Shown piece after piece: positions 42,445 through 50,955 of a stretch of DNA of 64,000 bases. Source of the stretch: Leifsonia shinshuensis (GTDB taxonomy: Bacteria > Actinomycetota > Actinomycetes > Actinomycetales > Microbacteriaceae). The notes under the pieces were generated by a model, which saw only the letters and a program-made list of their open reading frames with translations, was not told where the DNA came from and ran no database searches. Both the position numbers and the translations under genes were made by a program. Each line of letters starts with the position of its first letter. Position 1 is the first letter of the stretch. The stretch lies in the NCBI RefSeq assembly GCF_013410375.1, contig NZ_JACCFL010000001.1, positions 4,092,001 through 4,156,000 of the forward strand. The letters run 5' to 3'.

Positions 42445-44075
42445 CCCGCGCACCTCGCCGTCGCAGCAGCCGTGGCCGGAGCACCATCGCGACCGTCCTC
42501 TCCGCTGTCACCCTCTTCGTCGCCGCGCTCGCCCCCGGCCTGGTCGGCTCCGGCTCGGCGCTGGCGCTCGTGCGCATCCCGCTGGAGTGCGTCCTCGCCC
42601 TGGTCGCGGTGATCCTGCTGCCGTGGCGCTGGGCGCGCCGCGCGGTCGCGATCCTCGTCGCTGTGCTGATCGTGGCGGCGACGCTGATGGCCGCGCTCGA
42701 CCGGGCCTTCGAAGCGTCCGTGGGTCGCCCGTTCGACGTCGTGAGCGGCTGGTCCGAGCTGTCCGACGGGTACGGCGTGGTCCGCGACTCCACCGGGACG
42801 GCGGGGGCGATCGCCCTGCTCGCGCTGGTCGGCCTGCTCGCGATCGGCGCCGTCGTCGCGGTCGCGGCCGCCCTGCTCCACCTCGGTCGTGTGCTCGCGA
42901 CGCGGAGGCGCCCCAGCCTGATCGCCGCGTCGGCCGTGACCGCGGGCTGGCTGGTCCTCGCGCTGGTCGGCGCACAGCTGGTGCCCGGCGAGCCGGTCGC
43001 GGCCGACGACGCGCTCTCGGCGGCGGCGTCCACCGTCGGCCAGGTCCAGGTCGCCGCCGCCGACCATGCGGCCTTCGACCGCGCGGCCTCGACCGATCCC
43101 TACGCCACGCTTCCGCCCTCCGCCCTCCTCACCGGGCTGAAGGGCAAGGACGTGATCATCGCCTTCGTCGAGAGCTACGGCCAGGTCGCGGTGCAGGGCA
43201 CCTCGTTCTCGCCGGGCGTGGACGCCGTCCTCCGCGACGGGAACGCCGCCCTCGCCGCGCACGGGTACACCGAGCGCAGCGCCTTCCTGACCTCGTCCAC
43301 CTTCGGCGGGATCAGCTGGCTCGCGCACTCGACGCTGCAGACCGGGCTGTGGGTGGACTCCCAGCAGCTCTACGACCGGGTCACCGCCGGGACCCGCTTC
43401 ACGCTCAGCGACGCCTTCCGCACGGCGGGCTGGGAGACGGTCAGCGACGTTCCCTCCGACTCGACGCCGTGGCCGGTCGGGTACTCGTTCTACCACTACG
43501 AGCACGAGCTGGACGCCACGAACGTCGGCTATCGCGGACCGACTTTCAGCTACGCGCAGGTGCCGGACCAGTACACCTGGGCGTACTTCCAGCAGCACGA
43601 GCTCGCCGGGCCGCACAAGCCGCTGATGGCGGAGATCGACCTGGTCTCCTCGCACACGCCCTGGACGCCGCTGCCCAGACTGCTGCCGTGGGACCAGCTC
43701 GGGGACGGCTCGGTCTACGACCCGCAGCCGGCTGAAGGCCTCCCGCCGAGCGTCGTCTGGCAGGACCCGCACCACGTGCAGCAGCTGTACGGGGAGTCGA
43801 TCCAGTACTCCATGGGTTCGCTGATCTCCTTCCTGACCACGTTCGACGACCCGAACCTGGTGATGGTCGTGCTCGGCGACCACCAGCCCGCCACGATCGT
43901 CAGCGGCCCCGGCGCGAACCACGACGTCCCGATCAGCATCATCGCCAAGGACCCCGCCGTCACCGACCGGATCGCCTCCTGGGGCTGGCAGCCCGGGCTG
44001 CTGCCGTCTCCGACGGCGCCGGTGTGGCGGATGGACGCCTTCCGCAATCGCTTCCTGACCGCCTATGGCCCCTGA
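42441..44075 (+). CDS. LtaS-like membrane phosphatase/transferase of the alkaline phosphatase superfamily
   Basis: This 544-residue protein has an N-terminal membrane region with about five helices (to about 175) and an extracellular sulfatase-fold domain. VIIAFVESYGQVAVQG is the metal-binding opening, ERSAFLTSSTFGGISWLAHST provides the candidate nucleophile Thr/Ser, and VMVVLGDHQPATIV the C-terminal metal ligands. Relatives include lipoteichoic acid synthase and phosphoethanolamine transferases, which transfer head groups from phospholipids. It probably decorates the cluster's product outside the membrane. GTG 42441 overlaps the previous stop as GTGA. Confidence 0.88.
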   Translation: MTRAPRRRSSRGRSTIATVLSAVTLFVAALAPGLVGSGSALALVRIPLECVLALVAVILLPWRWARRAVAILVAVLIVAATLMAALDRAFEASVGRPFDVVSGWSELSDGYGVVRDSTGTAGAIALLALVGLLAIGAVVAVAAALLHLGRVLATRRRPSLIAASAVTAGWLVLALVGAQLVPGEPVAADDALSAAASTVGQVQVAAADHAAFDRAASTDPYATLPPSALLTGLKGKDVIIAFVESYGQVAVQGTSFSPGVDAVLRDGNAALAAHGYTERSAFLTSSTFGGISWLAHSTLQTGLWVDSQQLYDRVTAGTRFTLSDAFRTAGWETVSDVPSDSTPWPVGYSFYHYEHELDATNVGYRGPTFSYAQVPDQYTWAYFQQHELAGPHKPLMAEIDLVSSHTPWTPLPRLLPWDQLGDGSVYDPQPAEGLPPSVVWQDPHHVQQLYGESIQYSMGSLISFLTTFDDPNLVMVVLGDHQPATIVSGPGANHDVPISIIAKDPAVTDRIASWGWQPGLLPSPTAPVWRMDAFRNRFLTAYGP

Positions 44076-44104
44076 CGAGCCCCGCGCGTCCCTGCGATTC
44101 GGCA

Positions 44105-44141
44105 CGAATGTCGCGTATCGCGCCGCTATTCGCGACATTCG
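44105..44141. terminator. Bidirectional terminator hairpin
   Basis: CGAATGTCGCG (44105-44115) and CGCGACATTCG (44131-44141) are perfect 11-bp inverted repeats around 15 nt. It sits between two convergent genes, 29 bp past the stop of the LtaS-like gene and 22 bp before the stop of the MFS gene, so it can serve both. Confidence 0.7.
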
Positions 44142-44163
44142 CCCCGAATGTGGGGGCGGCAGG

Positions 44164-45351
44164 TCACGCCTCCGGCGACGACGGGAACGAGCGCCGCGCC
44201 ACCAGGACGATCACGAGGCCCACGACGATCAGGGCCGCCCCGGCGAACGGCAGCCAGCCGAGCCCCGGGCCGGCGAGCACGGCTGCTCCCACGGCGGCGC
44301 CCGCGCCGATCCCGACGTTGGCCGTCGCGTTGACCAGCGCCCCGATGACCTCCGGCGTCGCGCCGCGGGTGCGGATCGCCGCCGTCTGGAACACCGACGC
44401 AACCCCGCCGAAGCCGGCGCCCCACACCACCGCGGCCGCCAGCACTCCGGCGAGCGCCGGGAAGGCGAGCCCGACACCGACCAGCCCCGCCGTCACCGCG
44501 CCGAGCAGGGTGAGGACGGTCGCGCGCGGCCGGCGGTCCAGGGTCGCCGCCGCGAACCACGTGCCCAGGAGTCCGACCGCGCCGATCCCGAGCAGCACCG
44601 GCCCCACCCCGGCCGCGGGCAGCCCCGTCGCCAGCAGGATCACCGACACGAACGTGTAGACGGTGAACTGGCCGAGGTACACCACCGCGTTCGTCGTCGA
44701 CACCACCGCCAGCCGCACCCGTCGGGCGCCGGCGCCCTCCCCGAGGTGCCCGGTGCCGCCTCCCGGTACCGCCGGCAGCAGCAGCGCGACGATCACGACC
44801 GTGATCGCGCACACCCCGGCGAGCACGCCGAACGCCGCACGCCAGCCCAGCGCCGTGCCGAGCGAGGTGGACAGCGGCACCCCGAGCACGAATCCGGCCG
44901 CCGCCCCGGCGGTGACCAGCGCCAGGGCGCGCCCGGTGAACGCAGGGGCCACCAGCCGGGAGGCGTACCCGATGCTGACCGAGAAGAAGAGGGCGTGCGC
45001 GATCCCGCCGAACGCCCGCCCGGCGGCGAGCACGCCGAAGTCCGGGGCGACCGCGACGAGGAGGTTGCTCACCGTGTACGCGACGAGCGTGGCCTGCAGC
45101 AGGCCCTTCCGGGAGAACCGGGAGGTCGACAGCGTGAGCGGCACCGCGAGCACGGCGACCATGAAGGCGTAGATCGTGACGAGCAGGCCGGTCACCGGGT
45201 CGGACACCCGCATGTCGTGCCCGATCGCCGGAAGCAGTCCGACCGGCAGCATCTCGGTCGTGACCGCGAGGAAGGTGGCGGCGGTCAGCGCGACCAGGCC
45301 GCCCGCCGCCTCGCGCACGGATCCGGGACTCCGGTCCGAGGCGTGAGGCAT
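44164..45351 (-). CDS. MFS transporter, DHA1-like
   Basis: This 395-residue transporter has 12 hydrophobic helices with LTAATFLAVTTEMLPVGLLPAI at helix 1 and the loop TLSTSRFSRKGLLQ, typical of the AraJ/drug-antiporter group. Start ATG 45351 is preferred: TAGCAT lies 7 nt upstream (leaderless form), and the 29 codons between 45351 and an upstream ATG at 45438 have poor GC third positions (about 79%) and rare codons, so are probably not coding despite a GGGGAGG before 45438. The substrate is unknown. Confidence 0.88.
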   Translation of the reverse strand: MPHASDRSPGSVREAAGGLVALTAATFLAVTTEMLPVGLLPAIGHDMRVSDPVTGLLVTIYAFMVAVLAVPLTLSTSRFSRKGLLQATLVAYTVSNLLVAVAPDFGVLAAGRAFGGIAHALFFSVSIGYASRLVAPAFTGRALALVTAGAAAGFVLGVPLSTSLGTALGWRAAFGVLAGVCAITVVIVALLLPAVPGGGTGHLGEGAGARRVRLAVVSTTNAVVYLGQFTVYTFVSVILLATGLPAAGVGPVLLGIGAVGLLGTWFAAATLDRRPRATVLTLLGAVTAGLVGVGLAFPALAGVLAAAVVWGAGFGGVASVFQTAAIRTRGATPEVIGALVNATANVGIGAGAAVGAAVLAGPGLGWLPFAGAALIVVGLVIVLVARRSFPSSPEA

Positions 45352-45482
45352 GGTTGCGATGCTAGCCCCCTCCCCGTCAGCCCCCCTCGCGCCGGCCGCC
45401 GGATTGAACCGATACTGTGACCCGTTCGTGTTCCCCATGAGGCCTCCCCGCCGGGAGACCCGGACCGGAAGCGGGTAGTGCC

Positions 45483-45878
45483 ATGACCGAAAGCCGCCAG
45501 GGCCCTCTGTGGCTCATGCGCATCCTGAGTGCGATCGTGCTCGTGCTGATCGCCGGGATCCATCTGTTCCTCATCTTCGACGGCGTCGGCGGGCTGCTGG
45601 GCGTGATGTTCGTCCTGAACGCGATCGCCGGCTTCGTCCTGGCGGTCGGGATGCTGGCCCTCCACGGCACCTGGCTGCGGCTCGCGACCGTCCTCAGCCT
45701 GCTGTTCGTCCTCGCCAGCCTCGCCGCCCTCCTGCTCGCCCTCACGGTCGGCCTGTTCGGCATCACCGAGGTGTGGACGTTCACCCTCGTCCCGGAGACG
45801 GTCATCATCGAGGCGATCGGGATCGTGGTGCTGGGAATCACCTCGGGGGTGACGTTCCGGCGGGCGCGGGTAGCGTGA
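45483..45878 (+). CDS. Small four-helix membrane protein
   Basis: This 131-residue protein is nearly all hydrophobic: helices at about 10-30, 37-58, 67-88 and 100-122, with a short MTESRQGPLW cytoplasmic lead. It resembles small uncharacterised actinobacterial membrane proteins but I cannot assign a family. The ATG at 45483 is 20 nt upstream of nothing recognisable; the following hydrolase starts 19 nt after its stop and has its own ribosome site. Confidence 0.8.
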   Translation: MTESRQGPLWLMRILSAIVLVLIAGIHLFLIFDGVGGLLGVMFVLNAIAGFVLAVGMLALHGTWLRLATVLSLLFVLASLAALLLALTVGLFGITEVWTFTLVPETVIIEAIGIVVLGITSGVTFRRARVA

Positions 45879-45897
45879 GCGCGAGGAGGGAGTCACG

Positions 45898-46680
45898 ATG
45901 ACCGACCTGACGCTCGCCCGAGCCGGCGCCACCCTGCACTACGACATCGACGGCGACGGCCGCACGATGCTGCAGGCGCACGGGCTGACCTCCAGCCGCG
46001 AGGCCGACTTGGAGCTGCTCGACCTCCGTCCGCTCGCCGGGAACGGCCGCCGGCTGCTCCGCTATGACGCCGCCGGGCACGGCCGCTCGGCCGGCCCCGA
46101 TGACCCGGAGCGCTACCGCTGGACCGCGCTCGCCGACGACCTGCTGGCCCTGCTCGACGCGGTGGGCGCGACCGAGCCGGTGGACGCGGTGGGGATCTCA
46201 ATGGGCACCGGCACCATCCTCACCGCCGCGGTCCGGCATCCCGAGCGCTTCCGCCGCCTCGTGCTCGCCCTTCCGCCGACGGCCTGGGAGACGCGCGCGG
46301 CGCAGGCCGGGATCTACCGGCAGATGGCCGACCTCCTGGAGGCGCAGGGCTGGGAGGCCCTGATGACCCTGATGGCCACTTCCACGCTCGCGCTGCCGCC
46401 GGTGCTCGCCGAGCGCGGCGTGACGCCGGAGCCCCAGCTGCAGCCCGACACCGCACCGGCAGTGCTGCGCGGAGCGGCGCTGTCCGACTTGCCCGCGCCC
46501 GATGACATCGCGGCGCTGCGGCTTCCGGTGCTCCTGCTCCCCTGGGCCGGCGACCCGGGTCACCCGCTGTCGACCGCCGACCGGCTGCACGAGCTGATCG
46601 CGGACTCCGAGCTCTTCGTCGCCGAGAACGCGGCGGACGCGGACACCTGGCGCGACCGGGTGGACGCGTTCCTGGGGTGA
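45898..46680 (+). CDS. Alpha/beta hydrolase
   Basis: This 260-residue enzyme has the oxyanion-side motif AHGLTSS (about 27-33), nucleophile Ser101 in GISMGTG, and a candidate acid in WAGDPGHPLS. The usual C-terminal catalytic His is not obvious: the last segment reads ADADTWRDRV with Thr-Trp where a His often stands, and the His in GHP could serve. It probably acts as an esterase or thioesterase-type enzyme. GAGGAGGGAG precedes ATG 45898. Confidence 0.85.
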   Translation: MTDLTLARAGATLHYDIDGDGRTMLQAHGLTSSREADLELLDLRPLAGNGRRLLRYDAAGHGRSAGPDDPERYRWTALADDLLALLDAVGATEPVDAVGISMGTGTILTAAVRHPERFRRLVLALPPTAWETRAAQAGIYRQMADLLEAQGWEALMTLMATSTLALPPVLAERGVTPEPQLQPDTAPAVLRGAALSDLPAPDDIAALRLPVLLLPWAGDPGHPLSTADRLHELIADSELFVAENAADADTWRDRVDAFLG

Positions 46681-46766
46681 ACAGCCGCACAGCGACAGGT
46701 GAAGGACAGGTGAATCGGGCCGTCCCGGGTTGACCGGCCGCCCGAGCCCCACTACCGTCTCTGGAC

Positions 46767-46949
46767 GTGAGCCGTCCGCCGTTGATCCGCACCGCCGTCT
46801 GGTCGCGCGTGCGCGCGGGCGCTCCGCTGGTCGCCGTCGAAGGTCGGGCCGCCGGCCCGGGCAGCGCCACCGCTCCGGTCGCCGATCTGGCCGCCGCACG
46901 GCGCGGTCCGGAGCGCCGGACGCGTCGCCGCGCACGCCGCGCCGCCTGA
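46767..46949 (+). CDS. Possible small basic protein
   Basis: A 60-codon frame (MSRPPLIRTAVWSRVRAG..., Arg-rich end) starts at a GTG preceded by TACCGT 8 nt upstream, close to the leaderless pattern seen elsewhere. The codons are GC-rich at the third position, but this is true of many chance frames in such DNA. It lies in a 310-bp gap with no other gene. Low confidence. Confidence 0.3.
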   Translation: MSRPPLIRTAVWSRVRAGAPLVAVEGRAAGPGSATAPVADLAAARRGPERRTRRRARRAA

Positions 46950-46990
46950 CCGCCGACCCCGTTCCCGCGCCGGAGGGCTAGGTTCGACGC

Positions 46991-47527
46991 ATGCGGAAGA
47001 TCGTGGTGTACGAACTGGTCTCGCTCGACGGGGTCGCGGAGGCCCCCGACACGTTCATCCCGGACTGGGACGCGGAGATGGACGCCAACCTGGGCGCAGT
47101 GATCGGCCCGCAGGACGCCGTCATCCTCGGCCGGCGCAGCTACGACGACTGGGCGCGGTACTGGCCGGGCAAGGACATCCAGCCGTTCTCGGACTTCATC
47201 AACGGCGTGACCAAACACGTCGCGACCTCCGCACCGCTCGACCCCGAGTGGGCGGGGGCGTCGGCGATCGACGGCGACGTCGTGGAGTTCGCGCGCCGGC
47301 TGAAGGAGGGCGAGGGCGGCGACATCGGCGTGCACGCCAGCATCTCGGTCGCGCGGGCGCTGCTGGCCGGCGGCGTCGTCGACGAGCTGCGGCTCGTCAT
47401 CGCCCCCGGCATCGCGGAGGGCGGCCGCCGGCTGCTGGAGGGGCTGCCCGCGCTGCGCTTCGAGACGATCGGCTGCACGGTCTCGTCCACCGGCTACCTG
47501 CTGGTCGGGTACCGCGTCCTGCGCTGA
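46991..47527 (+). CDS. RibD-type dihydrofolate reductase family protein
   Basis: This 178-residue protein has the fold of the RibD C-terminal/dihydrofolate reductase family: VVYELVSLDGVAEAP at the N-terminus, AVILGRRSYDDWARYWP and VVDELRLVIAPGIAEGGRRLLEGLP. It is a common, mostly uncharacterised actinobacterial reductase. The ATG at 46991 is 6 nt after TAGGTT (46979-46984), so leaderless. Unlike the cluster enzyme at 41749-42444 it is isolated. Confidence 0.92.
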   Translation: MRKIVVYELVSLDGVAEAPDTFIPDWDAEMDANLGAVIGPQDAVILGRRSYDDWARYWPGKDIQPFSDFINGVTKHVATSAPLDPEWAGASAIDGDVVEFARRLKEGEGGDIGVHASISVARALLAGGVVDELRLVIAPGIAEGGRRLLEGLPALRFETIGCTVSSTGYLLVGYRVLR

Positions 47528-47542
47528 GGCGCCGCTCCCCCG

Positions 47543-48184
47543 CTACGCGGCCAGGTGGAACGTGGTCGCGAAGCGGGTGAGGAGGATGCGCGGGCCGTCC
47601 AGGACCTCCACGACCCCGGCGTCGATCGCGGCCTCCGGCGTGAGCTCCCCGGAGATGAGCCGGTGGATGCCGGGGCCGCTCGCGAACGCCAGGTCGGCCG
47701 GGCCGTCCCCCCGCGTCACGGCCAACTCCGGCCCCTGCACCCGGATCAGCAGGTCGTCGCCGCCGAACCGTGCGCCATAGGCGGTCGCCGGCAGCTCGGC
47801 GGCCACCTGCGGCCGGAACGCCGTCCGCAGCGAGATCGTCATCGAGTCCGGGGTGATGATCTGCTCGGCGCGCGGATCCCCTAACGCCTTGAACCCCCAG
47901 GCGCCGAACGCGAGCACGACCGGTTCCAGCTCCCGCCCGTACGGGGTCAACTCGTACAGGACGATGCGCGAGCGCGGCGCCCGGCGGATGACGCCGGCCG
48001 CCTGCAGCTCCTTGAGCCGCGCCGCCAGGATGTTGCTCGGGATGCGGGGAAGCCCCGCCGCGAGCTCACCGTAGCGGCGCGGCCCGACGAGCAGGTCGCG
48101 GACGATCAGCAGCGCCCAGCGCTCCCCCACGAGCTCCAGGGCCTGGGTGATCCCGTCGTACTGCCCGTAGTCGCGCGCGACCAT
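47543..48184 (-). CDS. HxlR-type regulator with C-terminal SCP2-like domain
   Basis: This 213-residue protein has an HxlR winged helix (about 1-105: ALELVGERWALLIVRDLLVGPRRYGELAAGLPRIPSNILAARLKELQAAGVI) and a 100-residue C-terminal domain resembling SCP2 or an unknown lipid-binding fold. HxlR proteins respond to electrophiles or small ligands. It begins 5 nt after the VOC gene stop, so both are one operon, likely with autoregulation through the palindrome at 48665-48683. Confidence 0.9.
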   Translation of the reverse strand: MVARDYGQYDGITQALELVGERWALLIVRDLLVGPRRYGELAAGLPRIPSNILAARLKELQAAGVIRRAPRSRIVLYELTPYGRELEPVVLAFGAWGFKALGDPRAEQIITPDSMTISLRTAFRPQVAAELPATAYGARFGGDDLLIRVQGPELAVTRGDGPADLAFASGPGIHRLISGELTPEAAIDAGVVEVLDGPRILLTRFATTFHLAA

Positions 48185-48189
48185 CGACC

Positions 48190-48624
48190 TCAGGCCTGCT
48201 GGCTCAGGTACGCCTCGGGGCCCTGCTGCGCGGCGACGGGGTCCATCCAGCCGAACTCGAGGATGTTGCCGTCCGGGTCAGCGAGCTGCCGCTGGTACAT
48301 GAAGCCGTAGTCGGCGGCCGGCCGCTCCTCCACGCCGCCCGCGGCGATCCCATCGGCGACGGTCGCGTCGACGAGCTCGCGGCTGTCGAGCATGATCGAG
48401 GTCGACGCGGACACGGTCTTCGAGGGCTCGCCGACCGGGCGGTCTGAGAAGGTCTGGAAGAACTCGCGCGTGACGATCATGAAGTAGTTGTGGTCCTCGT
48501 CGACGACGACGCAGGCGGCGTTGTGGTCGGTGAAGAGCGGGTTGATGCTGAATCCGACGGCCTCGTAGAACGCCTTGGCGCGCTCCAGGTCAGTCACCGG
48601 CAGGTTGACGAACATCATGGACAT
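48190..48624 (-). CDS. VOC-family protein (glyoxalase/bleomycin-resistance fold)
   Basis: This 144-residue protein has two beta-alpha-beta-beta-beta halves of the vicinal oxygen chelate fold: MFVNLPVTDLERAKAFYEAVGF and YQRQLADPDGNILEFGWMDP. It may detoxify or bind a drug, or be an enzyme; no metal triad is obvious beyond the Glu in LEFGW. ATG 48624 has GGGAGA 6-7 nt upstream. It is in an operon with the HxlR regulator. Confidence 0.93.
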   Translation of the reverse strand: MSMMFVNLPVTDLERAKAFYEAVGFSINPLFTDHNAACVVVDEDHNYFMIVTREFFQTFSDRPVGEPSKTVSASTSIMLDSRELVDATVADGIAAGGVEERPAADYGFMYQRQLADPDGNILEFGWMDPVAAQQGPEAYLSQQA

Positions 48625-48664
48625 CGTGGTCTCCCTTTTCGTGGTCCGCTGTTGCTGGTGCCTA

Positions 48665-48683
48665 CACTTGCAAAAAACAAGTG
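48665..48683. promoter_or_regulatory. CACTTG/CAAGTG palindrome upstream of the VOC-HxlR operon
   Basis: CACTTG (48665-48670) and CAAGTG (48678-48683) are perfect inverted repeats around CAAAAAA. It lies 41-59 bp upstream of the VOC start, where promoter elements are expected, and suits an HxlR-type dimer site, giving a local autoregulatory loop. Confidence 0.5.
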
Positions 48684-48719
48684 GGGCGTCAATACCCCCG
48701 TTTCGTGAGAGGACCGCCC

Positions 48720-48811
48720 TGCCTCCAAAAAAGGCAAGAAGGTGGCTCGAAAACGCCAAACTGAATGCCTCGAAAAACTCAATTAGATTGGCTCGAAAAT
48801 CTCAAACAGAA
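48720..48811 (+). repeat. Four tandem 23-bp iterons abutting the DUF4143 ATPase promoter
   Basis: Four 23-bp units run 48720-48742, 48743-48765, 48766-48788 and 48789-48811. The shared form is TG(G/C)CTCGAAAANNC(C/T)CAAANNGAA; units 2-4 all carry CTCGAAAA. The -10 hexamer TAGACT of the ATPase gene begins at 48812, so the array fills the -35 region and beyond. It is far more AT-rich than its neighbourhood. It looks like an iteron-type binding array for a repressor or activator. Confidence 0.85.
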
Positions 48812-48823
48812 TAGACTGTGCTC

Positions 48824-50095
48824 GTGTCAGAAACCGCTAGCTCACCGCTGGACCGCCGTGCTCTCCAGGTCGCCCGGCAGCGCCTCACCGAGGACCCGGC
48901 GGTGCTCCTCGAAGGGCCGCGAAGTGTGGGAAAGTCGACCGCGCTTCGCGAGCTGGCCGCGGCGGCCGGGTCCACGGTCATCGATCTCGATGACCTTGCG
49001 ACCCGGGATGCCGTTGCCGCCGATCCGGCGCTCTTCCTCTCTGGCGCACCCCTGGTCTGCGTCGACGAGTACCAGAAGGTGCCGTCCGTGCTGGACGCGA
49101 TAAAAGCCGAGCTGAACCGCTCGACCTCGCCTGGCCGGTTCCTTCTGGCCGGCTCGACACGCTACGAGACGTTGCCCCTGGCAGCACAGTCGCTCACCGG
49201 TCGGCTCGAGCGCGTGCCGATCCAGCCCTTCACCCAATCGGAGATCGAGAGGACGGGCAACACCTTCGTCGAACGGCTCTTCGCCGATCCCGACTCCCTC
49301 ATCACGGCGGCCACGTCCGCGACATCGCGCGAGGAGTACATCGAGAGGATCGTGCGCGGCGGGTTCCCGCTGGCGATCGAGCGAGCGAGCTCCGCATCCC
49401 GGTCCCGATGGTTCGAGAGCTATGTACGGCTGACGCTCGAGCGGGACGCGCAGGAGCTCGGCAAACTCCGTCAGGCCGCCGCCCTCCCCCGTCTCCTCAA
49501 CCGCTTGGCCGGACGGACGGCGCAGGTTCTGAGCCTCACCGATGCCGGGGCGGATGTCGGTCTTTCCGCTCCGACTGTCGAGAGCTACACGCGCATCCTC
49601 GAAGCGGTCTTCCTCGTCCAGCAGTTGCCCGCCTGGGGAACGACCCTGACGGCGCGGAGCAGCAACCGGCCCAAGATCCATGTCGTCGACTCCGGCGTTG
49701 CGGCGCACCTGTTACGCCTCAGCGCCGAACGGCTGGCGAGGCGCGACCCCACCGCTCTGACGGAGTTCGGCCACCTGCTGGAGACCTTCGTCGTCGGGGA
49801 GATCGGTCGGCAGACCGATTGGATGGACGGCATCGCAGGAACCGGGCACTGGCGCACCTACGACGGCGACGAGGTCGACTTCGTCGCCGAACGCCACGAC
49901 GGAAGTGTCGTCGCAATCGAAGTGAAGACGGGTCGACGCGTGTCCGGGAGCGATCTCCAACCCCTCAGGCGACTTCGAGAACGGCTCGGAGGGAGCTTCG
50001 TCGCCGGAGTGGCGCTCTATCTGGGGGAGCGGTCCTACACGTACGAGGACCGCATCCACGTCATCCCCGTCGACAAGCTCTGGCTGAGCTACTGA
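48824..50095 (+). CDS. AAA+ ATPase with DUF4143 domain
   Basis: This 423-residue protein has Walker A LLEGPRSVGKSTALRELAA (about 30-47), Walker B LVCVDEYQKVPSVLDAIK, a sensor-type FLLAGSTRYETL, and a DUF4143 C-terminal domain whose tail has a nuclease-like fold DEVDFVAERHDGSVVAIEVKTGRR (Asp-xxx-Glu-x-Lys as in PD-(D/E)XK enzymes). Start GTG 48824 lies 6 nt after TAGACT (leaderless); GTG 48818 is too close. Relatives are widespread in defence-like and accessory DNA, but their role is not settled. Its unusual AT-rich promoter and lack of partner genes suggest acquisition. Confidence 0.9.
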   Translation: MSETASSPLDRRALQVARQRLTEDPAVLLEGPRSVGKSTALRELAAAAGSTVIDLDDLATRDAVAADPALFLSGAPLVCVDEYQKVPSVLDAIKAELNRSTSPGRFLLAGSTRYETLPLAAQSLTGRLERVPIQPFTQSEIERTGNTFVERLFADPDSLITAATSATSREEYIERIVRGGFPLAIERASSASRSRWFESYVRLTLERDAQELGKLRQAAALPRLLNRLAGRTAQVLSLTDAGADVGLSAPTVESYTRILEAVFLVQQLPAWGTTLTARSSNRPKIHVVDSGVAAHLLRLSAERLARRDPTALTEFGHLLETFVVGEIGRQTDWMDGIAGTGHWRTYDGDEVDFVAERHDGSVVAIEVKTGRRVSGSDLQPLRRLRERLGGSFVAGVALYLGERSYTYEDRIHVIPVDKLWLSY

Positions 50096-50103
50096 CCGAC
50101 CCC

Positions 50104-50907
50104 CTACTCCGTCAACCTCCGCACCGTCAGCGCCTGCTCCGCGAACCCCACCGCACCGTCCCTGTCGTGCAGCACCGAGCGCGTGATCCCGAGGCCCGTG
50201 GAGCCGAAGACCACCTCCGTGTCGAGGCCCAGCCAGTCGCCGGACGGGGCGCGGTGGAGGTGGAGGGTCAGGTCGACGTTGGGGAACATCCAGCGGGTCG
50301 GGTGCTCGCGCACCGCCACGCCGTTGGCCGTGTCGACCAGCGTGATCCACGCGGTCACCGGGTCGACCGCCACGCCCTGGATGAGCTCGCAGCCGGTCGA
50401 CAGCCAGACGGTCGCGCGGCCGGCCTCCGGCGGGTGGACGGCACGGGTGTCGAGGGAGGCGACGTAGCCGCCCTGCCAGGCCTCCATCATCGACCACGGC
50501 GTCGCGGTCTCCGGCGCGGGGAGCGGGCCGGCCGCACCACCGGCCACCTCGGCGCTGTCGAACGCGGACAGCAGCCACGCGCGCGCCTTCACGGCGGTGC
50601 GGCCGTGGATGACGGCCGTCGCCTCCACCAGCTCGATCGTGCGGCCCGGGCGGATCGTCTCGACCGAGAGCTCGACCTCGTCCAGCGCGAGGAAGCCGAG
50701 GATGTCGAAGCTGATCCGGGACAGCTGCAGCGCGGGGCCGTCCGGGTTCGCGGCGTGGCGGAGGATCGCGTGCGTGATCAGGCCGCCGAGCGGGCTGAAG
50801 TGCATCTCGTCGTCGGCCCAGGCGCCCCCGGCGTGCGGGGTCGGGGTGAAGACGTTCTCGCTCCGCTGCACGAAGTAGGCGGCGGGAATGGTGGTGTCGG
50901 CGTTCAT
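50104..50907 (-). CDS. TesB-like acyl-CoA thioesterase
   Basis: This 267-residue protein has two hotdog-type domains: FVQRSENVFTPTPHAGGAW with MHFSPLGGLITHAILR and a second half ending WLGLDTEVVFGSTGLGITRSVLHDRDGAVGFAEQALTVR. It probably hydrolyses acyl-CoA. Start ATG 50907 has TACGTT 7 nt upstream, so it may be leaderless, although GGAGGGG also sits in this spacer. It is convergent with the ATPase gene, 8 bp away. Confidence 0.9.
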   Translation of the reverse strand: MNADTTIPAAYFVQRSENVFTPTPHAGGAWADDEMHFSPLGGLITHAILRHAANPDGPALQLSRISFDILGFLALDEVELSVETIRPGRTIELVEATAVIHGRTAVKARAWLLSAFDSAEVAGGAAGPLPAPETATPWSMMEAWQGGYVASLDTRAVHPPEAGRATVWLSTGCELIQGVAVDPVTAWITLVDTANGVAVREHPTRWMFPNVDLTLHLHRAPSGDWLGLDTEVVFGSTGLGITRSVLHDRDGAVGFAEQALTVRRLTE

Positions 50908-50955
50908 CCCCTCCAACGTAGGCGCAGCAGACCGTTTCGAGCGACACTGGAGCCT

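Noticed and set aside
45352..45438. An N-terminal extension of the MFS transporter starting at 45438
   Set aside because: GGGGAGG precedes it, but the 29 codons have poor third-position GC and rare codons, and TAGCAT marks a leaderless start at 45351.
48720..48811. A short CRISPR-like array or coding repeat
   Set aside because: Units touch without spacers and have no frame; position at a promoter favours binding sites.
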